The position numbers were made by a program, and so were the translations under genes. The notes below the pieces were generated by a model. It saw only the letters and a list, made by a program, of their open reading frames with translations, was not told the DNA's origin and searched no databases. A DNA stretch of 20,938 bases from Leptofilum sp050292445 (lineage in GTDB: Bacteria > Chloroflexota > Anaerolineae > Promineifilales > Promineifilaceae): positions 1-20,938 of the forward strand of contig JBNKLQ010000090.1 in NCBI GenBank assembly GCA_050292445.1, given 5' to 3'. Position 1 is the first letter of the stretch. Every line of letters begins with the position of its first letter. Shown here one piece after another: positions 14,285-20,688 of this stretch.

Positions 14285-16189
14285 ATGCAAAAATCTCATT
14301 CTAATCTAAAAATATTCATCACTTTTATCGCTGCATGGCTGCTGTTTAGCCTGCTGGCCATGCCATCTTCGGCGGCGGCGCAGACGAAGTCGTTTTACTG
14401 GGAGCGGTTTGATGTGGAGATGACGCTGCTGGAAAATGGCGATATGGAGGTTGTGGAGACGCAGGTGCTCAACTTCTCCGGCGCGCCGTTTACCTTTGGC
14501 TATGGTGCCATCCTCACCGGCAGCGCGGGCAACAACGACAACATCACCAACATCCAGCTGCGCGAAGGCGACCTGAACTACGTGGAATCCAGCAGCAACG
14601 CCCCCGGCACGTTTGAACTCAGCCGCTCTAGCAGCGAGGTGCGCATTGATTGGTACTTTGAACCGGCGCTGGGACGGCGCACCTACACCTTTAGCTACAC
14701 GGTAAAGGGCGGCGTCATCGTCGGCACGCTGGACGAGGGCAGCGGCGACCAGATTTTCTGGAAAGCCATTCCCTCAGACCATCCCGGTCGCATTCAGGAC
14801 AGCACCGTCACCATTCACCTGCCGGAAGGCGTGGAGCCGCAGCGCTACATCGACGACGGCACGTATCTGATAGAAGGATTGGCGGCTGGTAATGCCAATT
14901 TGGTAGAGACAAGTGCGAGTGGAGACGGCCGTATCATCACCTACACCCTGCTCGAACCACTCGTACCCGGCCAGGCATTTGAAGTGCGCGTACAGTTCCC
15001 CCACGGCCTGCTGGACATCCCCATCCCCGACTGGCAAGCGCGGCAGCAAAACGCCGACGTCTACGGCCTCATCGGGCTGGTGCTCTCTGGGCTGCTCTTT
15101 CTCGGCGGTCCACTGGCCGTCCTGGCTTTGTGGTACACCCGTGGTCGCGACCCGGAAACGGGTCTCATCGTGCCAGAATATTTGCCCGAGCCACCCTCAA
15201 ATCTGCGCCCGGCCGTGGTGGGCACGCTGGTAGATGAGAAGGCCGATATGCGCGACATCATCTCCACCCTGGTCGATTTGGCCCAGCGCGGCTACATCAG
15301 CATCAGCGAAAACAAAGCGAAAAACCATGTCTTTACCCTGCAAAACGAATCGACGGCGGGATTACGGCCGTATGAAACCCAATTCCTCAAAGATTTCTTT
15401 GGCCGCAAAACAGAGCGCAAGCTGTCCGAAATGCGCTACAAATTCGCCAGCAAACTGCCCAAGCTGCGCAACATGCTCTACGACGAGCTGCTGAGCGAAG
15501 GATTTGTGGAGCGCTCACCAGACAAGGTCCGCACCACCTACGTCGTTGTGGCCGCCCTAATCGGTGTGGTCGCGGTGGTGGCCTTCATTGCTTTGATCGC
15601 CATCTTGCCAGAAGAGGCGTCTTATGTAGGCTGCTGTGGCGCAGCGGCTTTGGGCATCACGGGACTCTTTGTCGGCATCGTAGGCCGCTTCATGCCCGCC
15701 AAAACGGCCAAAGGCGCGGAAGAAAAAGCCAAGTGGGACGCCTTCCGTAACTACCTCAAAAATATCGAAGAGTATCAGGACATGGCCCAGGCTGGCGAGC
15801 TGTTTGAAAAATATTTGCCATACGCCACCGCCTTTGGTCTGGACCGCACCTGGATTCGCAAGTTTGCCACCGTGCCCCACACGCCAGTTCCGCCGTGGTA
15901 CCATCCGTATGGCTACGGCCGTCCCATTTACCACGGCGGCAGCAGACCCACAGGCAGCAGTGGCAGCGGCGGCACCGTTCCCTCGCTGCCCAGCCTCGAT
16001 TCGGCCGCATCGGGCATGGCTGGCGGGCTAGAATCCATGTCCGCCGGGCTAACGCGAATGCTCAACAGCACCGCCTCCACCATGCGCAGCACACCACCAA
16101 GTTCTAGCAGCGGCCGCAGTTCTGGCGGCTTCAGCGGCGGTTTTAGCGGCGGTAGTTCTGGCGGCGGTGGCAGTCGGGGATTTGGCTAA
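14285..16189 (+). CDS. DUF2207 membrane protein with Gly/Ser tail
   Basis: A 634-aa membrane protein. Seen: signal peptide (IFITFIAAWLLFSLLAMPSSAAAQ), an extracytoplasmic beta-rich DUF2207 region (about 35-245: YWERFDVEMTLLENGDMEVVE, TFSYTVKGGV, IPSDHPGRIQ, VQFPHGLLD), a transmembrane helix (GLIGLVLSGLLFLGGPLAVLALWY), a cytoplasmic segment (LPEPPSNLRPAVVGTLVDE with the winged-helix-like DMRDIISTLVDLAQRGYISI), two more helices (about 420-470), then a soluble stretch and a C-terminal tail of SSGG/GFSGG repeats ending SGGGGSRGFG. The tail resembles those of TPM-domain envelope proteins such as B. subtilis YdjH. First gene of a four-gene plus-strand set; followed four bases later by an inverted repeat. 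Molecular role unknown; envelope stress or membrane organisation is inferred. Confidence 0.85.
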   Translation: MQKSHSNLKIFITFIAAWLLFSLLAMPSSAAAQTKSFYWERFDVEMTLLENGDMEVVETQVLNFSGAPFTFGYGAILTGSAGNNDNITNIQLREGDLNYVESSSNAPGTFELSRSSSEVRIDWYFEPALGRRTYTFSYTVKGGVIVGTLDEGSGDQIFWKAIPSDHPGRIQDSTVTIHLPEGVEPQRYIDDGTYLIEGLAAGNANLVETSASGDGRIITYTLLEPLVPGQAFEVRVQFPHGLLDIPIPDWQARQQNADVYGLIGLVLSGLLFLGGPLAVLALWYTRGRDPETGLIVPEYLPEPPSNLRPAVVGTLVDEKADMRDIISTLVDLAQRGYISISENKAKNHVFTLQNESTAGLRPYETQFLKDFFGRKTERKLSEMRYKFASKLPKLRNMLYDELLSEGFVERSPDKVRTTYVVVAALIGVVAVVAFIALIAILPEEASYVGCCGAAALGITGLFVGIVGRFMPAKTAKGAEEKAKWDAFRNYLKNIEEYQDMAQAGELFEKYLPYATAFGLDRTWIRKFATVPHTPVPPWYHPYGYGRPIYHGGSRPTGSSGSGGTVPSLPSLDSAASGMAGGLESMSAGLTRMLNSTASTMRSTPPSSSSGRSSGGFSGGFSGGSSGGGGSRGFG

Positions 16190-16192
16190 CCA

Positions 16193-16252
16193 AGATTGGA
16201 CCAATTTTATTTAAAATGAGCCTCAAAAAGTACGGGCAAATTGGTCCAATCT
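16193..16252. repeat. Inverted repeat A: ATTGG-A-CCAAT / ATTGG-T-CCAAT
   Basis: Perfect 15-bp inverted arms AGATTGGACCAATTT (16193-16207) and AAATTGGTCCAATCT (16238-16252), 30-base spacer. Each arm contains an 11-bp odd palindrome, centred on A in the left arm and T in the right. It starts four bases after the DUF2207 stop codon. No T-tract follows directly, so it is not a standard terminator. Confidence 0.9.
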
Positions 16253-16277
16253 AAAAACAAAATCGAAACGGAAAACT

Positions 16278-16796
16278 ATGGGCAAAACATTAGGACTTAT
16301 TCTCATCGCTGGCGGCATTATCGTTGGCATTATCGTAACCGTGTTGATGGTCGTTTATCGCGGCGAAGGCCGACTGACTGCTGGCGGCATGGCTCTGGGC
16401 ATGACGCTGGGCTTTTTGGTGCTGGTGCTGCCACAGTTGGGCTTTGGCGCATTTCTTTTTTGGAAAGGTGGCCAGGATACGGCCGTTGCCGCCCGTGCCC
16501 AAGAACAACGCCAGCTGCTCGACATGGTCAAAACGCGCGGCCAAATTGCCATCAGTGACCTGGTCATTGAGCTAAACAGCAGCCGCGAGACAGTGCAACA
16601 AAATCTGTACCAACTCGTGGGCATGGGGCTGTACACAGGGTATATCAACTGGGAAGAAGGTATGTTATACTCTCGAGAAGCGGTTGACCTCCGTGAAATG
16701 ACCAATTGTTACAACTGTAATGGTGAACTCAAACTAGCTGGTAAAGGTGTAAGCAAGTGTCCGTACTGCGGCACAGAATATTTTTTGGAGCGGTGA
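16278..16796 (+). CDS. Membrane protein with winged-helix-like region and zinc ribbon
   Basis: A 172-aa protein with two transmembrane helices (about residues 4-27 and 37-63), a short cytoplasmic linker, a winged-helix-like segment (LLDMVKTRGQIAISDLVIELNSSRETVQQNLYQLVGMGLYTGYINWEEGMLY) and a C-terminal zinc ribbon with two knuckles, CYNCNGE and CPYCGTEYF. The combination suggests a membrane-tethered adaptor, with the ribbon and wing mediating contacts with proteins or nucleic acid in the cytoplasm (inference). In the B. subtilis ydjGHI locus a zinc-ribbon membrane protein also neighbours the SPFH protein. Its TGA stop lies inside inverted repeat B. Confidence 0.75.
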   Translation: MGKTLGLILIAGGIIVGIIVTVLMVVYRGEGRLTAGGMALGMTLGFLVLVLPQLGFGAFLFWKGGQDTAVAARAQEQRQLLDMVKTRGQIAISDLVIELNSSRETVQQNLYQLVGMGLYTGYINWEEGMLYSREAVDLREMTNCYNCNGELKLAGKGVSKCPYCGTEYFLER

Positions 16797-16853
16797 CAGT
16801 CACTTCAAAAAACTGTTTCACCCCTTATTTCTTTTAGAAGAGTGACTGTCACC
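16792..16853. repeat. Inverted repeat B: GTGAC-A-GTCAC / GTGAC-T-GTCAC
   Basis: Perfect 13-bp inverted arms GGTGACAGTCACT (16792-16804) and AGTGACTGTCACC (16841-16853), 36-base spacer. Each arm holds an 11-bp odd palindrome, A-centred on the left and T-centred on the right. The left arm supplies the TGA stop (16794-16796) of the zinc-ribbon membrane protein. Confidence 0.9.
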
Positions 16854-16894
16854 TGTACAGTTGCGCGAAAACTTGTAAAGAGAGGCGACCCAAT

Positions 16895-17464
16895 ATGAAA
16901 GAACAAATTTCCGATTTATTTGACAAAATCCAGGGCGAATCGACCGGTCTGGGCAATTTGTTAAGCAAGATTCCTGGCCTGGATGGCTACATGGAGCGCA
17001 GTCGTCGGCGTGAGGCTGACCAGTTGCTGCGCAAAACGATTGCCGACCGGCTGGAAGGCAGCCGCTTGCAGTTGGGCGGCATTACCGAAGAGTTAAGCCG
17101 GGACATCATCAAAGCAATAGATCATGCCGAACCGTTGGGTCGCGTGGATACCCGTTTAATGGGGCTAATTGGCAAGGTGAAGGATGCCCCACAAGGGTAT
17201 GCTGGCTTCTTCGATGCCATCAAGGTAAAAGAAGAAGATTTGGCCCGTATTTATGCTTTTGACGAAAACATGTTGAAACTGGCTGAAGAGATTGGTGCGG
17301 ATACGGCCGTTCTCGAACAAGCCGTCCTCGATGATGGCGATATCAGCGGCTCCATTCGTACCCTGGACAGCGCTCTCAAAGAAGCCAATACCACCTTCGA
17401 CAGCCGCGACGAGGTCATCAAAGGCATCGGCGAACCTGCTGACGACCTCAAAAGTGATATTTAA
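16895..17464 (+). CDS. All-helical cytoplasmic protein of the SPFH cluster
   Basis: A 189-aa protein with no signal peptide or transmembrane segment and no family I can name. It is predicted mostly alpha-helical and acidic overall, with a basic patch YMERSRRREADQLLRKTIADRL (about 33-54) and coiled-coil-like heptads in the middle and near TLDSALKEANTTFDSRDEV. AGAGAGG precedes the ATG. Position between the zinc-ribbon membrane protein and the SPFH protein suggests it is a partner of the latter, perhaps in the place that a PspA-like helical protein holds in related loci, but no PspA motif is visible. Confidence 0.7.
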   Translation: MKEQISDLFDKIQGESTGLGNLLSKIPGLDGYMERSRRREADQLLRKTIADRLEGSRLQLGGITEELSRDIIKAIDHAEPLGRVDTRLMGLIGKVKDAPQGYAGFFDAIKVKEEDLARIYAFDENMLKLAEEIGADTAVLEQAVLDDGDISGSIRTLDSALKEANTTFDSRDEVIKGIGEPADDLKSDI

Positions 17465-17474
17465 ATAAATATGA

Positions 17475-17553
17475 AATCACAGATGACGCAGATTAAAAAG
17501 ATTTTCTCCTTTTCTCTGTGGTTCTCTGTGGCTTCTCTGCGAAACTCTGTGTC
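17475..17553. repeat. Degenerate repeats before the SPFH gene
   Basis: Two parts. ATCACAGATGACGCAGATTA is, on the minus strand, a relative of the TCTGCGT repeat at 9281. Then, from about 17508, come near-tandem copies of TCTCTGTGG with a period of about 11 bases, decaying to CTCTGCG and CTCTGTG. The strong SD AAGGAGA of the SPFH gene follows. Confidence 0.55.
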
Positions 17554-17578
17554 GCGTTATTTTTAAGGAGATTGACTC

Positions 17579-18637
17579 ATGGCAAAAGTGTTTGATCGCG
17601 TAGCAATTGATTCCTGGCTTCGAGACGAAGTCGTCCGCAAATTCCCGCCCGGTGGACTAGGCGACATTAAGTTAGGCTCGCCCTGTATTGTGAATCCTGG
17701 GGAAACGGCCGTTTTCGTGCGCAGTGGTGAAGCAATGGGGACCTTCGAACCCGGCACCCACGTCCTCACCACCGCCAACGTGCCCTTCCTCATGGATTGG
17801 GTCGAAAAAGGGTTATTTGGCGGCAAAAACGTCTTCACGGCTGACGTGTACTACGTCAAAACCACCGACCTCACCATGAAGTGGGGCACCACCCAACCCA
17901 TCATCATTGAACATTTGAACCGCTCACCAGGAGCCAGCGCCATCGTGGGCAATGGCACCTACGTTGTGCGCGTGAAAGAGCCGTGGCGCTTCCTCAACGC
18001 CATGGACGCCTTCCGTGAAAGCGTGCGCCAGCCGCAAATGAAAGAGCGCCTCGATCCTAAATTGGCCATCATGATGCAAGACAAGATGAGCGAGCTAGCC
18101 ATCGCCAAAAATCTTGGCCCGGCCCAGCTGCAATCTTTCTCGCAAGACCTCAACGAACTGCTCATTGGCTTGTTGCAAGCTGAGTTCGACGCTCTGGGCA
18201 TGGTGCTGGTTGATTTCAACATTCGCATGGGGCTGCATCCCAAATCGTTGGAAGTGGTCACCAACATGGGCTACGGCACCAGCTACGTGCAAAAGCAGCA
18301 GGCTGACGCCTTTGTTGATGCCGCCAACAATCCCTCAGGAGGTGGAAACATGGGCGAAATTGGATTTGGCGCAATGGGTATGGCCGCCATGCAAAATATG
18401 CAGCAGCAACAACAACAACCGCAGCAAACACAGCAGCCCCAGGCTGCCCCGGCAGCTTCATCTGGTGACAGCGCCGCCATGCCAGACGTGATGACGCCCC
18501 AGCAAGCAGCCGAAATTTTGCAGGTTTCCTATGAAGATGTGGTCGCTGCCATCGAAGCAGGGGACTTAAAAGCACGAAAAATTGGCAACGCCTACCGCAT
18601 CAGCAAAGCCAACATGGAAGCATTCCTGGCTGGCTAA
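17579..18637 (+). CDS. SPFH (YdjI-like) protein fused to an excisionase-type HTH
   Basis: A 352-aa protein. Residues about 20-240 form an SPFH/band 7 domain of the Band_7_1 (YdjI, 'virion core protein'-like) type: LGDIKLGSPCIVNPGETAVFV, EPGTHVLTTANVPFL, YYVKTTDLTMKWGTTQP, NGTYVVRVKEPWRFL, LGMVLVDFNIRMG. It lacks a transmembrane hairpin. A Gln-rich linker (about 270-304) leads to an HTH_17/excisionase-like domain at 305-352 (MTPQQAAEILQVSYEDVVAAIEAG...KARKIGNAYRISKANMEAFL). YdjI-type proteins commonly end in a zinc ribbon; a predicted DNA-binding domain here is unusual. SPFH proteins form membrane-associated rings. The gene has a strong SD (AAGGAGA, 7-base spacer) and ends seven bases before inverted repeat C. 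Confidence 0.88.
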   Translation: MAKVFDRVAIDSWLRDEVVRKFPPGGLGDIKLGSPCIVNPGETAVFVRSGEAMGTFEPGTHVLTTANVPFLMDWVEKGLFGGKNVFTADVYYVKTTDLTMKWGTTQPIIIEHLNRSPGASAIVGNGTYVVRVKEPWRFLNAMDAFRESVRQPQMKERLDPKLAIMMQDKMSELAIAKNLGPAQLQSFSQDLNELLIGLLQAEFDALGMVLVDFNIRMGLHPKSLEVVTNMGYGTSYVQKQQADAFVDAANNPSGGGNMGEIGFGAMGMAAMQNMQQQQQQPQQTQQPQAAPAASSGDSAAMPDVMTPQQAAEILQVSYEDVVAAIEAGDLKARKIGNAYRISKANMEAFLAG

Positions 18638-18643
18638 TTTTGC

Positions 18644-18738
18644 AGACCTGACAGGTTTACAAACTAGCTTTTTGGTAAAACAACTTTGCTAAACAAAGTT
18701 ACTTGCACTTAAAGTAGGGCTGTAAACCTGTCAGGTCT
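18644..18738. repeat. Inverted repeat C: ACCTG-A-CAGGT / ACCTG-T-CAGGT
   Basis: Perfect 18-bp inverted arms AGACCTGACAGGTTTACA (18644-18661) and TGTAAACCTGTCAGGTCT (18721-18738), 59-base spacer. Each arm holds an 11-bp odd palindrome, A-centred left and T-centred right. The spacer itself has a hairpin AACTTTG/CAAAGTT (18682-18688, 18694-18700). It occupies the whole gap between the SPFH stop and the convergent NBR1-Ig gene, so it may also act as a bidirectional transcription end. Confidence 0.9.
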
Positions 18739-18740
18739 TT

Positions 18741-20630
18741 CTACACAACAATCCGTAGGAAGAGTACTTCCCCGAACAGATTGCCTCGATCATCACGCAT
18801 TTTCCAATCACCAAAGTAGGTTCCGCGCCGTGAGGGAGCTGTTTGCTGGATGGAGATTTCCACTTCTTGCCCAGGAGCAGCCGCAGGCAGCGCAATGCTG
18901 CGCTGATTGGTCATGGCCGTGCCTTTTACAAACACCAGCCGGAAGCCATCGCCCCACGGCCGTTTTCCACTGTTCCGCACACGCCACGTCTTGATAAACG
19001 TCTGACCAGGTGCCATTTTTGTGTCATCAGGAATCGTCACATCCGCCACATACGCCCCGTTGCTCGGCCGTTCATCCACAGAAATGATGCGGGTAAAAAT
19101 AATATCGCCAAACACGTTGCCCTGCTTATCCTGCAAGCGCCAATCGCTAAAATAAGTGCCTGGCTGCGTGGGTGCGGTAAACTCAATAGAGATGTTGGCT
19201 TGCTGCCCAGGGGCCACATTGGGTAGCGTCTGCATTGTGTTGTTTGTCATCGCAGTGCCATCGGCAAAAACCAGCTTATAGTCGCTGCTCCAGGCCACAT
19301 TCCCCGTGTTTTTAACCCGCCACCGCTTCACAAAAGTCGAACCTGCCTGCAACCGTGTGTCATCGGGGATGGTAACATCAGCCACAAACTGAATGTTGGG
19401 TACAGGTGGTGGCTGAGGAGGTTCTGGCTCAGGGTCAGGATCAGGCGGAATCGGTTCAGGATCTGGTTCAGGTGGAATCGGCTCTGGGTCTGGCTCAGGT
19501 GGGATGGGTTCGGGATCTGGATCGGGTGGAATTGGTTCTGGGTCTGGGTCGGGCACAATGGGCTGTGGTGTGCTGTCGATTTCTGGCACATCGATCTCGC
19601 CACTGCCTTCTAACACCTCAAAACGATGGTTGAGTGTGAAATCGGTTACGGGCTTGATCAAGCGTTGGGCTTTATTGGCAATGCCGCCAAAATCGGGGCC
19701 AAGATACCAGATGGCAGCCCCTTCAACCTCAGGAAAACGGGCGTACAGCTCACCCACCTTACGAATGTCTGGAATCGCTTTTTCTGGCACCGGCACGCTG
19801 TTGAGCGTCCAGCCCCATTCAGTGATGTGAACCCGTGGCCGGGGAATATTGTGTTTGTCACACACCTGGAACAAATATTGAAAACGGCCGATTTTAAACG
19901 GAAACTCGTGCAAAATATCGCTTTCAATGTAACTGTACTCATGCAAAGCAACGGCAGCTTGCTGCGGCCGTTTCCCGCAAAGCTCTAAATATTTCAGCAT
20001 CCCCGGCGTTTCCCAGCCGCTCGGTTCCGGTTCGCCACTGGACCAGGCAAACAGCGACACTTTGTAGCCATCCCGCTGCGCCAGATTGGCGATACGGACG
20101 GCAAAACGGCCCAGCCAATCGCACAAATCTTTGTCCACCTCGTTGATGGGTTCCAGCCAGACACGCTCCTTATCAAACTCTGGCGGCAGCTTGGCCCTCG
20201 TTTTGCGCCAATGCTTTTCCGCCCCACCCTCCGGATCGTTCACATATTTTGGATCCTTGTACGGCGGCACATCATAATCGTAGCCATCGTTAAGGCCTCG
20301 CGTGCTAAGGCGATAAACAAGCACATGGGGTACGCTGCTTTTTTTCATCAGCTCCTGGGCTTCAAAAATAGGCCCATAATGATCGACTGATTTGAGGCAA
20401 AACGGGATGCGGGCTTTGTCCAGCGCACGCATCCAGTCACCAATACCAGAGGGATTGCCACCTGGCCCGGTGTGAAAACCAATTTTGTTGGGAACTTTGA
20501 TCATGTTGCCTCCAGTTTTAACTGATTCAATCGCAGAAACAGATGATGGAGTAGACGGCCGTTCTGCCGCACTACCACCACCAAAAAGAGAAATGATTCG
20601 TTTGATGAATGTCTGAATGGTTGAGATCAT
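18741..20630 (-). CDS. TIM-barrel glycosidase-like protein with two NBR1 Ig-like domains
   Basis: A 629-aa multidomain protein. Residues about 45-335 form a GH-A-like barrel: IGFHTGPGG, VWLEPINEVDKD with probable acid/base Glu164, VALHEYSY, and VHITEWGW with probable nucleophile Glu271. Residues 360-404 are five 9-aa units of the type PDPDPEPIP. Two domains of the NBR1 Ig-like (four-tryptophan) family follow: about 416-512 (VADVTIPDDTRL...WRVKNTGNVAW...FSDWRLQDKQGN) and 520-629 (same motifs). These domains are frequent in Chloroflexota extracellular proteins and probably bind ligands or stack as stalks. The start is ambiguous: ATG 20630 sits beside a strong promoter but has no SD, while ATG 20504 (Met43) has GGAGG. 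Neither gives a classical signal peptide. Confidence 0.85.
   Translation of the reverse strand: MISTIQTFIKRIISLFGGGSAAERPSTPSSVSAIESVKTGGNMIKVPNKIGFHTGPGGNPSGIGDWMRALDKARIPFCLKSVDHYGPIFEAQELMKKSSVPHVLVYRLSTRGLNDGYDYDVPPYKDPKYVNDPEGGAEKHWRKTRAKLPPEFDKERVWLEPINEVDKDLCDWLGRFAVRIANLAQRDGYKVSLFAWSSGEPEPSGWETPGMLKYLELCGKRPQQAAVALHEYSYIESDILHEFPFKIGRFQYLFQVCDKHNIPRPRVHITEWGWTLNSVPVPEKAIPDIRKVGELYARFPEVEGAAIWYLGPDFGGIANKAQRLIKPVTDFTLNHRFEVLEGSGEIDVPEIDSTPQPIVPDPDPEPIPPDPDPEPIPPEPDPEPIPPEPDPEPIPPDPDPEPEPPQPPPVPNIQFVADVTIPDDTRLQAGSTFVKRWRVKNTGNVAWSSDYKLVFADGTAMTNNTMQTLPNVAPGQQANISIEFTAPTQPGTYFSDWRLQDKQGNVFGDIIFTRIISVDERPSNGAYVADVTIPDDTKMAPGQTFIKTWRVRNSGKRPWGDGFRLVFVKGTAMTNQRSIALPAAAPGQEVEISIQQTAPSRRGTYFGDWKMRDDRGNLFGEVLFLRIVV
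19419..19553 (-). repeat. 27-bp coding tandem repeat (PDPDPEPIP linker)
   Basis: Five contiguous 27-base units encode PDPDPEPIP, PDPDPEPIP, PEPDPEPIP, PEPDPEPIP and PDPDPEPEP between the barrel and the Ig-like domains. This is a typical extended Pro/Asp/Glu linker of cell-surface enzymes; the unit number may vary between strains. Confidence 0.85.
20509..20513 (-). promoter_or_regulatory. Internal ribosome binding site before Met43 of the NBR1-Ig protein
   Basis: GGAGG on the minus strand, four bases (CAAC) upstream of the ATG at 20504. It suggests a 587-aa form starting MIKVPNKIGFHTG, either as the only product or besides a longer one from ATG 20630. Confidence 0.5.
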
Positions 20631-20642
20631 GAGTAGTCAGAG

Positions 20643-20670
20643 AATATACAACCAGGGGAGGGATTGTCAA
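20643..20670 (-). promoter_or_regulatory. Strong promoter for the NBR1-Ig gene
   Basis: Minus strand TTGACA (20670-20665, consensus), 16-base spacer, TATATT (20648-20643). The -10 box ends 12 bases before ATG 20630, predicting a leader of only about 4-7 bases to that codon, or about 130 bases to the SD-equipped ATG at 20504. Confidence 0.7.
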
Positions 20671-20688
20671 CAAAACCTGCGATTACGT

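Larger units (their letters stand above)
5..20562. repeat. Dispersed palindromic octamer ACGGCCGT (25 exact copies counted)
   Basis: Exact copies start at 5, 423, 975, 3392, 3786, 8481, 8640, 9099, 9929, 10071, 10614, 11007, 11046, 12221, 12930, 13415, 13446, 14925, 15364, 15915, 16479, 17303, 17705, 18956 and 20555. At least eight extend to AACGGCCGTT. Nearly all are inside genes and in all three reading frames (read as TAV, GR or RP), so the signal is at DNA level, not protein level. Counted by eye; a few could be missed. Confidence 0.9.

Noticed and set aside
13400..14300. Barnase-type RNase gene paired with the barstar-like protein
   Set aside because: Looked on both strands around the gene; only the solute-binding protein and repeats are present.
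16193..16252. Classical intrinsic terminator after the DUF2207 gene
   Set aside because: The 30-base loop and lack of a following T-tract do not fit; kept as a repeat.
16193..18738. CRISPR-like or transposon-end interpretation of repeats A-C
   Set aside because: Each sequence occurs only as one inverted pair in the window, with no regular direct array. The spacers are too short for a transposase, and no target-site duplication was evident.
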